From the NCBI GenBank assembly GCA_934454115.1, contig CAKSFQ010000019.1:1-49422 (forward strand): a stretch of DNA of 49,422 nucleotides, written 5' to 3'. The position numbers and the translations under genes were made by a program. Below are positions 1 to 8,556 of this stretch, one piece after another. The notes beneath the pieces are model-generated. The model was not told where the DNA came from, made no database searches, and saw nothing but the letters and a program-made list of their open reading frames with translations. How positions within the stretch are numbered: the stretch's first letter is position 1; every line of letters starts with the position of its first letter. Source of the DNA: an uncultured Clostridia bacterium. GTDB lineage: Bacteria > Bacillota > Clostridia > Monoglobales > Monoglobaceae.

Positions 1-113
1 TGCGAGACTTTTTTAACGCAGAGATTCGCAAAAAAGATGTTTCTCAGGGCAACGTTTCCTTGTCCGGTGGTGGCTTTCGCATCCGCCCTTTTTGGTATCT
101 GATAAGGGATTCC

Positions 114-482
114 TTATTTCAGTTCTACCGTAGCGCCAACCTCTTCGAGCTTGGTCTTGATTTCTTCTGCCTCTTCCTTAGCAGCAGCTTCCTTTACGGT
201 CTTCGGCGCGCCGTCAACCATAGCCTTTGCCTCAGCCAGACCCAGACCGGTGATCTCTCTGACAACCTTGATTACCTTAATCTTCTGTGCGCCGGCAGCA
301 GCCAGTACAACGTCAAATTCGGTCTTTTCTTCTGCAGCAGCAGCGCCGCCGGCAGCGCCGGCTACCATAACCGGAGCAGCAGCAGATACGCCGAACTCAT
401 CTTCCAATGCTTTTACCAGATCGTTTACTTCCAGTAAGGTCAGTTCTTTGATTTCATCAAGAATTTTTGTTACATCAGCCAT
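114..482 (-). CDS. rplL: Ribosomal protein bL12 (L7/L12)
   Basis: Stalk protein of the large ribosomal subunit; dimers bind L10 and recruit translational GTPases. The 122-residue product shows the family layout: an N-terminal dimerisation helix (about 1-33, beginning [14 protein letters not shown]), an Ala/Gly-rich hinge (about 34-52) and a C-terminal globular domain with [10 protein letters not shown] and GLGLAEAK (about 65-85). I start at 482 because this ATG has an AGGAGG-like site just upstream (cctcc on the plus strand at 491-495); a longer in-frame version would add MEDIK, which the family lacks. It lies 76 bp after rplJ in the same operon. A small hairpin (102-117) overlaps the stop codon. 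The 113 bp to the left edge hold no gene; rpoB would be expected beyond it. Confidence 0.97.
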   Translation of the reverse strand: MADVTKILDEIKELTLLEVNDLVKALEDEFGVSAAAPVMVAGAAGGAAAAEEKTEFDVVLAAAGAQKIKVIKVVREITGLGLAEAKAMVDGAPKTVKEAAAKEEAEEIKTKLEEVGATVELK

Positions 483-558
483 TTTAATATCCTCCATTTT
501 ATTTACTATTTGATTCTTTTAGTTTGTTTTGGCACAATGTGCCGAAAGTCCCAAAGGA

Positions 559-1191
559 CTATTCTGCGTCCGAAGCCGGAGCTTCTTCGGCCGGTGCAGC
601 CTCAGCGACTGCCGGAGCTTCTTCAGCAGCCGGTGCGGTCTCTTCTACAACCGGTGCAGCTTCCTCAGCGGCAGCTGCCTTGCCGGGTGTAGCCTCTTCA
701 TCAACGATCGCCTGCAAGGTTCTTGCCAGCTTGCTAATGGGAGACTGCAAAGAGCCCAGCATCTTGGAAATCAATACTTCCTTGGTCGGGATGGAAGCGT
801 AGTGCTTTACCTCGTCCAAAGAGATGACCTCGCCGTTTACAAAGCCGGCCTTGATTTCTAATGCTTCGTTGTCCTTTGCAAATTCAACTAAGATCTTTGC
901 AGGAGCAACAACATCGTCGGTGCTGGTTGCGATCGCGGTCGGACCGTGCAGAATCGGGTCTAATGCATCCAAACCGGCTGCATTGGCAGCAAAACGGGTC
1001 AGATTGTTCTTTACAACGGTGTATTCTACGCCGGCTTCTCTCAGCTTTGTACGAAGCTGAGTATCCTGGTCAACGGTAAGACCTCTGTAGTCGGCCAAAA
1101 CACCTGCCTGGGCGTTTTGGAATCTTTCGGTAAGCTGTGCAACGATCGCCTTTTTGTTTTCTAATACTTTCTCACTTGGCAATGAAAACAT
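559..1191 (-). CDS. rplJ: Ribosomal protein uL10
   Basis: Base of the ribosomal stalk; anchors L7/L12 to 23S rRNA and acts as autoregulator of its own mRNA in many bacteria. The 210-residue product begins MFSLPSEKVLENKK and contains the typical segments GVLADYRGLTVDQDTQLR, VVKNNLTRFA and GPTAIA in the N-terminal RNA-binding domain. The C-terminal tail (about 170-210) is unusually long and rich in Ala, Glu and Pro, with repeated AAPA/EEAPA-type blocks; most L10 proteins end about 30 residues earlier. The ATG at 1191 has AAAGGAGGA directly upstream; the in-frame extension to 1281 would run through the leader terminator and is rejected. Likely regulated by the L10 leader upstream. Confidence 0.97.
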   Translation of the reverse strand: MFSLPSEKVLENKKAIVAQLTERFQNAQAGVLADYRGLTVDQDTQLRTKLREAGVEYTVVKNNLTRFAANAAGLDALDPILHGPTAIATSTDDVVAPAKILVEFAKDNEALEIKAGFVNGEVISLDEVKHYASIPTKEVLISKMLGSLQSPISKLARTLQAIVDEEATPGKAAAAEEAAPVVEETAPAAEEAPAVAEAAPAEEAPASDAE

Positions 1192-1246
1192 CCTCCTTTC
1201 TCTATTTTCACTCCGCATCCGTTTGGACTTTATCTTGTCCGAACGG

Positions 1247-1276
1247 AAAAAGAAAGTCCCTCGCAGGGCGAGGGAC
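1247..1276 (-). terminator. Rho-independent terminator/attenuator before rplJ
   Basis: On the minus strand a 9-bp stem GTCCCTCGC/GCGAGGGAC with a 3-nt loop (1256-1276) is followed by TTTCTTTTT (1247-1255). It lies between the L10 leader and the rplJ ribosome binding site, where partial termination sets the ratio of rplKA to rplJL-rpoB transcripts. Confidence 0.85.
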
Positions 1277-1372
1277 ATCATGCGCCATCATACGGCAGTG
1301 CATAATATTCATCCTCGGCAGGGTTTACGGCTTGCGCCACCTGCTGTCTGCGGAATGTGATTCACTTTTATC
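1277..1372 (-). ncRNA. Ribosomal protein L10 leader RNA
   Basis: The minus-strand sequence upstream of rplJ carries the hallmark blocks of the L10 leader: CGCAGACAGCAGGTGGC followed by CCTGCCGAGGA (plus-strand positions about 1312-1353). In this family the L10(L12)4 complex binds the structured leader to repress rplJL. The position, directly downstream of rplA and ahead of an intrinsic terminator, is the usual one in Firmicutes. Outer boundaries are approximate. Confidence 0.85.
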
Positions 1373-1381
1373 TGACAAAAA

Positions 1382-2077
1382 TCAGCCGTCAATCTTGTTC
1401 GGATTGAGACGGATTCCGGGTCCCATGGTAGAAGCAATGGTTACGGATCTTAAATACTGACCCTTTGCCGCTGCCGGCTTTGCTTTTATCACGGCGCCCA
1501 TCAGGGCGTTAAAGTTTTCAGCAAGCTTGTCTGCGCCAAAGGACGCCTTGCCGATCGGACAGTGAATGATGTTTGTCTTATCCAAACGATACTCAATTTT
1601 ACCGGACTTAATCTCCTGGATGGCTTTGGTGACATCCGGGGTTACCGTCCCGGCCTTCGGGTTCGGCATTAAGCCCTTCGGACCTAAGATTCTACCGATG
1701 CGGCCAACAACGCCCATCATATCCGGGGTTGCAACAACAACGTCAAAATCAAACCAGTTTTCACTCTGGATCTTCTGTGCCAGCTCTTCTGCGCCGACAT
1801 AATCTGCACCGGCAGCCTTTGCTTCGTCTGCCTTGCCTTCTCTGGCAAATACCAAAACGCGAACCGTTTTACCGGTACCGTTCGGCAGTACAACCGCGCC
1901 GCGCACCTGCTGGTCTGCGTGACGGGAGTCAACGCCCAGCTTTACATGCAATTCTACGGTTTCGTCAAACTTAGCGGTAGCCGTCTTGCATACCAGCGCC
2001 ATAGCCTCAGCCGGGTCATAAAGCTTACCCTTTTCGATCAGCTTTGCGCTGTCCTGATACTTTTTACCTTTCTTCAA
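1382..2077 (-). CDS. rplA: Ribosomal protein uL1
   Basis: L1 stalk protein of the 50S subunit, involved in E-site tRNA release and often a translational repressor of rplKA. The 231-residue product is full length, with conserved blocks [44 protein letters not shown] and the ending [19 protein letters not shown]. The start codon is TTG at 2075-2077: the only ATG between the AGGAGG site and this codon is followed immediately by a stop, and TTAGGAGG lies 8 nt upstream of the TTG. It follows rplK after 84 bp and precedes the L10 leader. Confidence 0.97.
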   Translation of the reverse strand: MKKGKKYQDSAKLIEKGKLYDPAEAMALVCKTATAKFDETVELHVKLGVDSRHADQQVRGAVVLPNGTGKTVRVLVFAREGKADEAKAAGADYVGAEELAQKIQSENWFDFDVVVATPDMMGVVGRIGRILGPKGLMPNPKAGTVTPDVTKAIQEIKSGKIEYRLDKTNIIHCPIGKASFGADKLAENFNALMGAVIKAKPAAAKGQYLRSVTIASTMGPGIRLNPNKIDG

Positions 2078-2161
2078 TGTTACATCCTCCTAAGGTGGTT
2101 TCACAGAACACAATGTGTTCCTCCCACTATTTTCAAATACTTGCAGCCAATTTACCGCGGA

Positions 2162-2587
2162 CTATTCCTCTACGGTAACGCCCATCGAACGTGCGGTTCC
2201 CGCAATCATCGACATAGCGGCCTCAACCGATGCTGCGTTTAAGTCGGGCATCTTCTGCTCGGCGATTGCCTGCAGATCTGCCTTGCTCAGCTGAGCGACC
2301 TTTGTCTTGTTGGGAACGCCCGAACCGCTCTGAATTTTACAAGCCTTCTTAATCAAAACGGGAGCCGGGGGAGTCTTGGTTACAAAGGTGAAGGATCTGT
2401 CCTGATATACGGTAATGACAACCGGGATGATCAGACCTGCGTCCTTCTGCGTCTTTTCATTAAACTGCTTGGTAAAATCCATGATGTTAACACCGTGCTG
2501 ACCGAGTGCAGGACCTACCGGAGGAGCCGGAGTTGCCTTACCCGCAGGGATTTGCAATTTAATGTAACCTGTGATTTTCTGTGCCAT
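2162..2587 (-). CDS. rplK: Ribosomal protein uL11
   Basis: Forms the GTPase-associated centre with L10 and 23S rRNA. The 141-residue product has the canonical start [18 protein letters not shown], then [19 protein letters not shown] and, near the C-terminus, GTARSMGV. I start at 2587, where the ATG has AGGAGGTG upstream; a 22-residue in-frame extension reaching 2653 is not part of the family and would run through the ribosome binding site. The 180-bp gap to nusG holds G+C-rich hairpins but no gene. Confidence 0.97.
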   Translation of the reverse strand: MAQKITGYIKLQIPAGKATPAPPVGPALGQHGVNIMDFTKQFNEKTQKDAGLIIPVVITVYQDRSFTFVTKTPPAPVLIKKACKIQSGSGVPNKTKVAQLSKADLQAIAEQKMPDLNAASVEAAMSMIAGTARSMGVTVEE

Positions 2588-2767
2588 TTTTAGTACACCT
2601 CCTTGTTTCACAAACGTGGTAATATCGGGGCTTCGATGTAAAACCCCTCCCACAGACCGGCAAAACGCCGGAATCTATCAACGGAATCATCCGTGTGGGG
2701 AACATCATAAATCCAACCCGCAAAGCCTGCGCGGCAGGCCGCAATCGATGTGCGTGCGGCGGATCGG

Positions 2768-3286
2768 CTAAACCAGAGCCTCAACCTGATTGAACTCCAG
2801 TTCAACATCCGTGTCACGGCCGAACATCGAGACCTTGGCGCGGATTTTTTGCTTATCCATCAGGATATCGGTGATGACGCCGACAAACCCTTCAAGCGGA
2901 CCGTACTTGACCCTGATGTTGTCGCCAACCTCAAAATCAAGTTGGATGGTCTTATGCTCAAGACCCATATTTTCCACCTCAGTGTCCGAAAGGGGAACCG
3001 GGCTGGAACCGGGGCCGACAAAGCCGGTTACGCCGCGCGTATTGCGGACTACATACCAGCTCTCGTCCGTCATGATCATTTTTACCATCACATAGCTCGG
3101 ATAGATTTTGCGCTCTACCACTCTTTTCTGGTTATCCTTTATCTCGATGACCTCTTCCATCGGAACGCGGATATCCTGGATAATGTCGTGCATATTCCGG
3201 TTTTCCACCGTCTTTTGGATATCGGTCATCACCTTGTTCTCATAACCGGAGTAGGTGTGCGCCACATACCATTTTGCTGTTGCCAT
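2768..3286 (-). CDS. nusG: Transcription termination/antitermination factor NusG
   Basis: NusG binds the RNA polymerase clamp and modulates pausing, Rho action and coupling with ribosomes. The 172-residue product starts MATAKWYVAHTYSGYENKV (NGN domain, about 1-110, with SYVMVKMIMTDESWYVVRNT and GFVG) and ends with a KOW domain (about 120-172, EVGDNIRVKYGPLEGF). It lies between secE and rplK, the standard place, with 33 bp to secE. Confidence 0.97.
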   Translation of the reverse strand: MATAKWYVAHTYSGYENKVMTDIQKTVENRNMHDIIQDIRVPMEEVIEIKDNQKRVVERKIYPSYVMVKMIMTDESWYVVRNTRGVTGFVGPGSSPVPLSDTEVENMGLEHKTIQLDFEVGDNIRVKYGPLEGFVGVITDILMDKQKIRAKVSMFGRDTDVELEFNQVEALV

Positions 3287-3319
3287 AATATTCGGGAACG
3301 AATCCCTTCCCTCCTATTA

Positions 3320-3529
3320 TTATCGATTGATAAGGAGCGACATACCCCAAGTAAAGAGCATATCCAGCCCCCAGATTACCAGACCGACAATCAACACGTA
3401 GATGATGACGATCAGCGTATTTTGTTTGATTTTTGAAAAGGTCGGCCAGACTACCTTTTTCAGCTCTGACTTAACCTCCTTAAAATAATTCGCAATCCTT
3501 GCGAAAAAGTTTGGCTTTGCCTGTTCCAT
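3320..3529 (-). CDS. secE: Preprotein translocase subunit SecE
   Basis: Single-spanning essential subunit of the SecYEG channel. The product of 69 residues has the amphipathic segment with the family signature FKEVKSELKKVVWPTF (about 16-31), then one transmembrane helix (about 38-60). I start at the ATG at 3529; the GTG three codons upstream overlaps the AAGGAG ribosome binding site and cannot be used with it. Follows rpmG by 27 bp. Confidence 0.95.
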   Translation of the reverse strand: MEQAKPNFFARIANYFKEVKSELKKVVWPTFSKIKQNTLIVIIYVLIVGLVIWGLDMLFTWGMSLLINR

Positions 3530-3556
3530 CTTATACACTCCTTTTTGACCTTCGTC

Positions 3557-3706
3557 TTATTTGGTCTCCTTGTGCAGGGTGTGCTTTCTGCAGAATTTGC
3601 AGTACTTGTTCATCTCAAGTCTGTCCGGACAGTTCTGCTTATTCTTAGTGGTGTCGTAATTTCTCTGCTTACATTCTGTGCAGGCCAGTGTAATCTTGGT
3701 TTGCAT
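3557..3706 (-). CDS. rpmG: Ribosomal protein bL33
   Basis: A 49-residue ORF reading [19 protein letters not shown]... and ending KETK. It keeps two zinc-binding CxxC pairs (CTEC and CKFC), so it is the zinc-containing form of L33. The ATG at 3706 has GAGGTG upstream. First gene of the rpmG-secE-nusG-rplKAJL run, about 100 bp downstream of the predicted promoter. Confidence 0.95.
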   Translation of the reverse strand: MQTKITLACTECKQRNYDTTKNKQNCPDRLEMNKYCKFCRKHTLHKETK

Positions 3707-3811
3707 TTTTTTCACCTCGTTTGTCCAATTTCAAAAAAACCCATCCGACGTGCGGAATTGCGGAAATTTTGTTCACAACACAAATAAAACCCCTTTTTCA
3801 GAGGTAGAATC

Positions 3812-3840
3812 AGTTTATCACAAATCCCGGGGTTTGTCAA
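3812..3840 (-). promoter_or_regulatory. Sigma-A-type promoter of the ribosomal protein operon
   Basis: On the minus strand TTGACA (3835-3840), a 17-bp spacer and TAAACT (3812-3817) lie 106-134 bp upstream of the rpmG start. Match and spacing are near consensus, and it is the only good candidate in the 315-bp gap before the divergent YkvI gene. The rest of that gap holds no gene; a GCGCGG/CCGCGC inverted repeat (3871-3906) is of unknown meaning. Confidence 0.8.
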
Positions 3841-4021
3841 TGTTTTTTTCGTAACTTTTCAATTTTTTTCGCGCGGCACCAAATCTGGCGGTCTGAGATT
3901 CCGCGCGGCACAAGATACGGAAATTGCACCGCATTGCCCGTTGGATTTTTGGAATAATTAAAAAAACTCCCCATAAATATTAAAGGAAGCGGATATAAAA
4001 ATTCAGCGGAGGTGCGCGGGG

Positions 4022-5041
4022 ATGAAACAGGGGCTGTATCTGGCATTTGTCTATATCGGACTGGTGATCGGCGCCGGCTTTGCCTCCGGCCGCGAGATCA
4101 TGGAATACTTCAATATCCCATCCGGCCGGGATCACAGCGGCATTGTACTTGCCACGTTTTTGCTGATTGTGCTTTGCTATATGATTTTGCGGCGCGCCTA
4201 TCTCTCGGACTTATCGACCTGCGACGAATATTTACATGCTGTGGCGGGGCGGGCGGCACGGCCGATCCGGCTGCTGATGCAGCTTTATCTTTTCTGTGGA
4301 TTTTTTACCATGCTTTCCGGCAGCGGCGCTCTGCTTTCTCAGAGCCTGATGCTGCCCTCGGTATTCGGAAACATTGTTCTTGCGCTGCTCTGTTTTTTTG
4401 CACTTGTCTTTGACCTGCGCGGCGTGGTAGCGGTAAACCTTGTGCTGGTTCCCTGCATGATTTTCGGCATTATTTATATTTGCTTTTGCACTGCGGTCTT
4501 TGGCGCAAAAGAGGCGTTTTCGTTCCATAGCCTGACGCGCGGTATGCTGACCTCGGCGATTTGTTATGTCAGTTATAACACGATTTCAGCGCCGTCCGTG
4601 CTGGTTCCGCTGCAAAAGGGAATCACCGTGCGCGGCATTCGGATTGCGGCGGTCGGCGGCGGTTTTGTGCTGGGGCTTTTGATTCTTTGTATCTGGCTGA
4701 GCCAGTCGCTCTGTTTTGACGCGCTCTGGGACAGTCCGCTTCCCATGCTAAAGCTTGCCGCCATGGTCGGGCGGCGGCAAAAGCAGCTGTATGCGCTGGT
4801 TCTTTTTATGGCAATCTGTACGACGGCTGTCTCGCAGGGGTTTGGTATTCTGTCCGGGTTTCACCTAACGACACGGCGACAAAAGGCTTATGGAGCCGGC
4901 GTGCTCTGCCTTTTGGCGCTGCCGTTTTCGCTGGTCGGATTTTCTGATCTGGTGGCGCAGCTTTACTCCTTTTTTGGCGTGGCAGGGCTGGTTCTTACAA
5001 TAATTATCACCATTGATTTTATCCGGGATCGGAAATCGTGA
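4022..5041 (+). CDS. YkvI-family integral membrane transporter
   Basis: Polytopic membrane protein of 339 residues with about ten hydrophobic segments. The N-terminus (LAFVYIGLVIGAGFASGREIMEYFN, about 6-30) carries the GAGFASG motif typical of the Bacillus YkvI family, related to amino acid/neurotransmitter symporters with the LeuT-like fold. The substrate is not known for this family. A GGAGGTG site lies 9 nt before the ATG. It is divergent from the ribosomal operon and not obviously part of an operon; the next gene has its own promoter. A few charged residues (IRDRKS) close the C-terminus. Confidence 0.8.
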   Translation: MKQGLYLAFVYIGLVIGAGFASGREIMEYFNIPSGRDHSGIVLATFLLIVLCYMILRRAYLSDLSTCDEYLHAVAGRAARPIRLLMQLYLFCGFFTMLSGSGALLSQSLMLPSVFGNIVLALLCFFALVFDLRGVVAVNLVLVPCMIFGIIYICFCTAVFGAKEAFSFHSLTRGMLTSAICYVSYNTISAPSVLVPLQKGITVRGIRIAAVGGGFVLGLLILCIWLSQSLCFDALWDSPLPMLKLAAMVGRRQKQLYALVLFMAICTTAVSQGFGILSGFHLTTRRQKAYGAGVLCLLALPFSLVGFSDLVAQLYSFFGVAGLVLTIIITIDFIRDRKS

Positions 5042-5184
5042 TAAAACGCCGAAAACGGCATGAAACGGAGGCGTCAATACGTACATGCCGCGGCCGGACT
5101 CGGCGTGTTACCGTTTTGTAATCTTTCTATAACCATTTCGTAAGCAAAACAGTGCAAAATTGACAAAAAGCCCGGTTTCTGCCT

Positions 5185-5213
5185 TTGACAAAGATTTTTC
5201 GCTATGGTACAAT
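5185..5213 (+). promoter_or_regulatory. Promoter of the SLH surface protein gene
   Basis: TTGACA (5185-5190), 17-bp spacer, TACAAT (5208-5213), 41 bp upstream of the ATG at 5255. Near-consensus sigma-A promoter, suggesting strong constitutive expression as for many S-layer-associated proteins. Confidence 0.8.
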
Positions 5214-5254
5214 AAGAACAAAGGAATTATTTTTGCAGAATCGAGGGATGAAAC

Positions 5255-8068
5255 ATGAGCATGAAAAAATGGATTTCCGGCGCGGTTGTGACAGCCATGC
5301 TGGGAACAATGATGATTCCGGCGGCCGCAAAGGATTTCCCGGATATAAACGGACACTGGGCACAGGCGGCGATCGGAGTCTGGAGTGACCGCGGCGTCTT
5401 AAACGGGGACGATCAGGGGAACTTCCGCCCCGATGACTCGATCACCCGTGCCGAGACGGCAACGGTGCTGGATAATCTGATCAGCTATGAAAAGCAGAGC
5501 GTCAAAGTCTTTTCGGACGTGAAGAAAGAGGATTGGTTTGCCCTGGCGGTATCCCGCCTTTATGAGGCAGGCGTTATCACCGGGTATGAGGACGGTACTA
5601 TCCGCCCGACCAACGGCGTAACCCGTCAGGAGGCGGCCGTGATGATCGGCAGAGCGCTGGGCCTTGACGTAAGCGGTGCGGATCAGTCCGTGCTGAATCA
5701 GTTCAGCGATCAGGGTTTGATTCAGACCTGGGCAAGACCGACTGTGGCGCTGATGTTGTCGCGCGGTTATATTCAGGGCAGTGACGGGGCTTTCCGACCG
5801 GAGGATCCGATCACCCGTGCTGAGCTTGTCACCATCTTAAATAATATGATTGCTATTTATGCGACTGAGGAAGGCGGCAGCGTTTCGGGCAGCTACGGCA
5901 ACAAACTGGCCGTTGTAAAATCATCGACCACCTTTAACGGCGTAACCCTGGGCGGTCTGGTAATCGGCCCGCAGGTTTCGGGCAAGGTGAACCTAAACAG
6001 CGGTACCCGGATTGACGGAAATCTGTATAATCTGTCCTCCAATGTTACGCTGAACACGGCGGGCGCTACGGTAGATTCGATAACCAGCCCCAATGGAACG
6101 GTCAATAACGGCAGGAACAATTACAGCGGCGGCAGCGGCAGCGGCGGCGGCAGCGGCAGCGGATTCGGCGGCGGCAATGGCGGTAGCGGTCAGACGACGA
6201 CCTATCGCGTGACCTTTATGGCAAACGGCGGTAACTTTGGCCTGGAGTCCTCTTATACCATTAGCTGCAACCGCTCCAGCACGTATCGTGTCAACGCGCC
6301 CAATAACCCAACCAGAACGGGTTACAACTTTGTCGGCTGGTACTTTACCCAGACCGGCGCCAATGAGCTGGATCCCGATCAGGCAGTCAACATGAATTCC
6401 TTGGTTTCCGGCAACACCATTTTGTATGCAGGCTGGGATAAGATTTCCGGCAAGTACGGCGATGTTCTGCCGGCAACCGGCAAGGACGTAGCCGGCACCG
6501 GAAAATCCGCAACCGAACTGATGACGAATGTTTTATTAGACGGTACCAACACCGCGGATCATTACCGTGCAACGGGCGCGCTGAAGTATGTCAACGACTA
6601 TGAAAATGCACCGAGCCTGAGCAAGGAAGGTAACTTCCTGGCGCTGACCTATACCCTGCCGTCCAGTCTGGAATATCCGGCCAAGGCGGTCGTAACCAGC
6701 ACGTTCGGCGGTTCGGAGTCCGAGCAGGAATATAAGAGTTTCACCAGCAGCAGCCGCAGCTTTACGCGTGTATTCTATGTCACTGCGGCAACCAAGGAGA
6801 ACGAGATTGTCTTCATTGTGGATTTGACCGGCGAGGGCAAAAAAGATGAGCTGCACGAGATTGTGATTGATATCACAAGATTGACGCTGGACGCCAATTC
6901 CGTAGTATCGGAAACGGTAACCAATGAAGAAGAGTTTGCGGCAGCACTGGCAAAGGAAAAAGTTAACCGGATTGTTGTGGACGGCACCGTAACGCTGAAG
7001 GATAGGACGGTCTATGCAGCGGTCGGCGTACGGAAAACGGTGGTGCTGAGCACGCCGCTGCAGATTGCGGCAGACGCTGCGGTCACCTTGAAGAATCTGG
7101 ACTTTAAGACGGCGAAGGATCAGACGCCGGATAGCGTCATTGTGAACGAAACGGCATCGCCCGCACCGACTGAGGCACCGCCTGCGCCGAGCACATCGCC
7201 GGCACCGACCGAGGCGCCGCCTGCGCCGAGCACATCGCCGGCACCGACCGAGGCGCCGCCTGCGCCGAGCACATCACCGGCACCGACCGAGGCACCGCCT
7301 GCGCCGAGCACATCGCCGGCACCGACCGAGGCACCGCCTGAACCGAGCACATCACCGGCAACATTGTCGAGTGCGAAAGCTGTGCTTGCGGGAGAAAATA
7401 AGGCTGCGGTGCTGACCGTGGAAGGCTGCAGTGTGCGCGGCGCTTACCAAAAGGGTGCGCTTGCATCCTTGCGTGTCGATGATCTGACTGTAAAGAACAG
7501 TATGTTCTACGGCAGCGAGGGCTGCGGTATTGACTTTGCCGATGTTGTCAATTCTGCGACGGTAGAGGGCAATACCTTTGACGGGTACAATGTGGCATTA
7601 TCTTACGGTCCGGTTGCGGTAAGCCTGAAAAAGAATGCGTTTTTAGATAACGTGACCGATGTTTCCTTGGCGGCCGTACCCAACCGTCTGCCGGATCTTT
7701 CCGAGAACTATTATAAGGACGGCGCCGTTGTTGCAGGCGGTGCTGCAATCGTCAGCCCGGCCTACACCGATGAAAAGTGCACCAAGTTAGACAGCAAAAT
7801 TGCGGAAGGCGCATATCTGTTTATTGATGACGCTGCCCCGGTCAATGCAGCAAATGTCGACAAACTGGAATTGCCGACCAGCGGTACAATGACGGTTCGG
7901 GTGGTTCCGATGGATACGCGCAGTACGAAGGTTATCATCAACGATGAGGAGAAATCTGCGCCGGCAACCGTAGTTTTGGATCGGAATATGACCCTAAAGA
8001 TTCAAATCGGCAGCTTTGTGCATAACATTACCGTTATCGGAGATGCACCGGTAGTGCCGCAGCCTTAG
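5255..8068 (+). CDS. Large SLH-domain surface protein with InlB-type repeat and Pro-rich tandem repeat
   Basis: Secreted 937-residue protein. Residues 1-25 are a signal peptide (MSMKKW..., cleavage after AAA). Three SLH domains follow (about 27-75, 80-137, 148-203; each with FSD/FPD, W and TRAE/TRQE signatures), which in this family bind pyruvylated secondary cell wall polymers. A Gly/Ser linker (about 288-311) leads to one InlB/Listeria-Bacteroides repeat (about 313-396, with GGN and GYNFVGWY). A five-copy 13-residue PAPTEAPP repeat (635-699) separates this from a C-terminal region with parallel beta-helix-like character (about 715-840) and a final Ig-like part. GAGGG lies 7 nt before the ATG. 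Function is unknown; an adhesin or a cell-wall scaffold is likely. Codon use is G+C-rich like the ribosomal genes, unlike the downstream island. Confidence 0.85.
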   Translation: MSMKKWISGAVVTAMLGTMMIPAAAKDFPDINGHWAQAAIGVWSDRGVLNGDDQGNFRPDDSITRAETATVLDNLISYEKQSVKVFSDVKKEDWFALAVSRLYEAGVITGYEDGTIRPTNGVTRQEAAVMIGRALGLDVSGADQSVLNQFSDQGLIQTWARPTVALMLSRGYIQGSDGAFRPEDPITRAELVTILNNMIAIYATEEGGSVSGSYGNKLAVVKSSTTFNGVTLGGLVIGPQVSGKVNLNSGTRIDGNLYNLSSNVTLNTAGATVDSITSPNGTVNNGRNNYSGGSGSGGGSGSGFGGGNGGSGQTTTYRVTFMANGGNFGLESSYTISCNRSSTYRVNAPNNPTRTGYNFVGWYFTQTGANELDPDQAVNMNSLVSGNTILYAGWDKISGKYGDVLPATGKDVAGTGKSATELMTNVLLDGTNTADHYRATGALKYVNDYENAPSLSKEGNFLALTYTLPSSLEYPAKAVVTSTFGGSESEQEYKSFTSSSRSFTRVFYVTAATKENEIVFIVDLTGEGKKDELHEIVIDITRLTLDANSVVSETVTNEEEFAAALAKEKVNRIVVDGTVTLKDRTVYAAVGVRKTVVLSTPLQIAADAAVTLKNLDFKTAKDQTPDSVIVNETASPAPTEAPPAPSTSPAPTEAPPAPSTSPAPTEAPPAPSTSPAPTEAPPAPSTSPAPTEAPPEPSTSPATLSSAKAVLAGENKAAVLTVEGCSVRGAYQKGALASLRVDDLTVKNSMFYGSEGCGIDFADVVNSATVEGNTFDGYNVALSYGPVAVSLKKNAFLDNVTDVSLAAVPNRLPDLSENYYKDGAVVAGGAAIVSPAYTDEKCTKLDSKIAEGAYLFIDDAAPVNAANVDKLELPTSGTMTVRVVPMDTRSTKVIINDEEKSAPATVVLDRNMTLKIQIGSFVHNITVIGDAPVVPQP
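7157..7351 (+). repeat. 39-bp coding tandem repeat, 5 copies
   Basis: Five head-to-tail 39-bp units start at 7157, 7196, 7235, 7274 and 7313. Each encodes SPAPTEAPPAPST with few nucleotide differences; the last has PEPST. It forms a Pro/Ala spacer in the surface protein. Copy number could vary by slippage. Confidence 0.9.
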
Positions 8069-8168
8069 GCATATAGGCTTTGGTTTCCGTGCGTTAAAAC
8101 AAAGGAGAGAAAGAAGAAAGCTCAAGTCGGAAGCCGAGTCAACCCTAAATTTTATGTAAAAACCTTAG

Positions 8169-8213
8169 AAACCTCTAAGATGATATCGTGTAAAATATCA
8201 TCTTGGAGGTTTT
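8169..8213. terminator. Imperfect hairpin downstream of the SLH protein gene
   Basis: AAACCTC-AAGATGATAT pairs with ATATCATCTT-GGAGGTTT around an 8-nt loop, followed by ttttc on the plus strand. It lies 100 bp after the stop at 8068. It may terminate the SLH gene transcript, but it also directly precedes the IS256-type remnant and could be part of that element's end. Confidence 0.45.
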
Positions 8214-8289
8214 CATTATACCAAGGTACAAATGAAGTCCCGAGGAACGGGCAGAGGAAAAGAGCGCAAGGAAAAATTCGCGTAATATT

Positions 8290-8532
8290 ATGAGAGATCT
8301 TGATGTAAAAAATTCTGATGACCGGAAAGATGTGTTTAAGAGGATGACCGGAGAAATACGGAAAAGCGGTCTTGACGGAAAGCTTGACGATGAACAGGGT
8401 TGTACCAAGCACGGTTATCGCGACAAAGAGGTCGAAAACAATCGTAACGGCGATTCCAAAAAGACCCTTAAAACAAGCTCTGGAGAAAAAGAAATTAAGG
8501 TACCGAGAGACAGAGACGGTGAATTTGAACCG
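8290..8532 (+). pseudogene. IS256-family transposase, N-terminal remnant
   Basis: The reading frame carries the recognisable N-terminal block of IS256 (MULE-type) transposases: RDLDVKNSDDRKDVFKRM, then a degraded segment, NNRNGDSKKTLKTSSGEKEI and VPRDRDGEFEP. It stops after GEFEP, at about residue 85 of a roughly 400-residue family; the DDE catalytic core is absent. Several conserved positions are changed (for example NGD for NGY), as expected for a decayed copy. It lies at the boundary between the conserved chromosome end and the carbohydrate island. Confidence 0.75.
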
Positions 8533-8556
8533 CGTGGGGTTCGACGCCCGTGTGCC

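Noticed and set aside
3871..3906. GCGCGG/CCGCGC inverted repeat between rpmG and the YkvI gene as terminator or operator
   Set aside because: The loop is 24 nt, there is no T-tract, and no regulator context supports it.
7120..7350. Minus-strand ORF with GGASVGAGDVL-type repeats
   Set aside because: It is the mirror of the Pro/Ala repeat of the SLH protein on the plus strand, with no ribosome binding site or promoter of its own.
7157..7351. CRISPR-like array
   Set aside because: The repeats are contiguous with no spacers and encode an in-frame peptide repeat.
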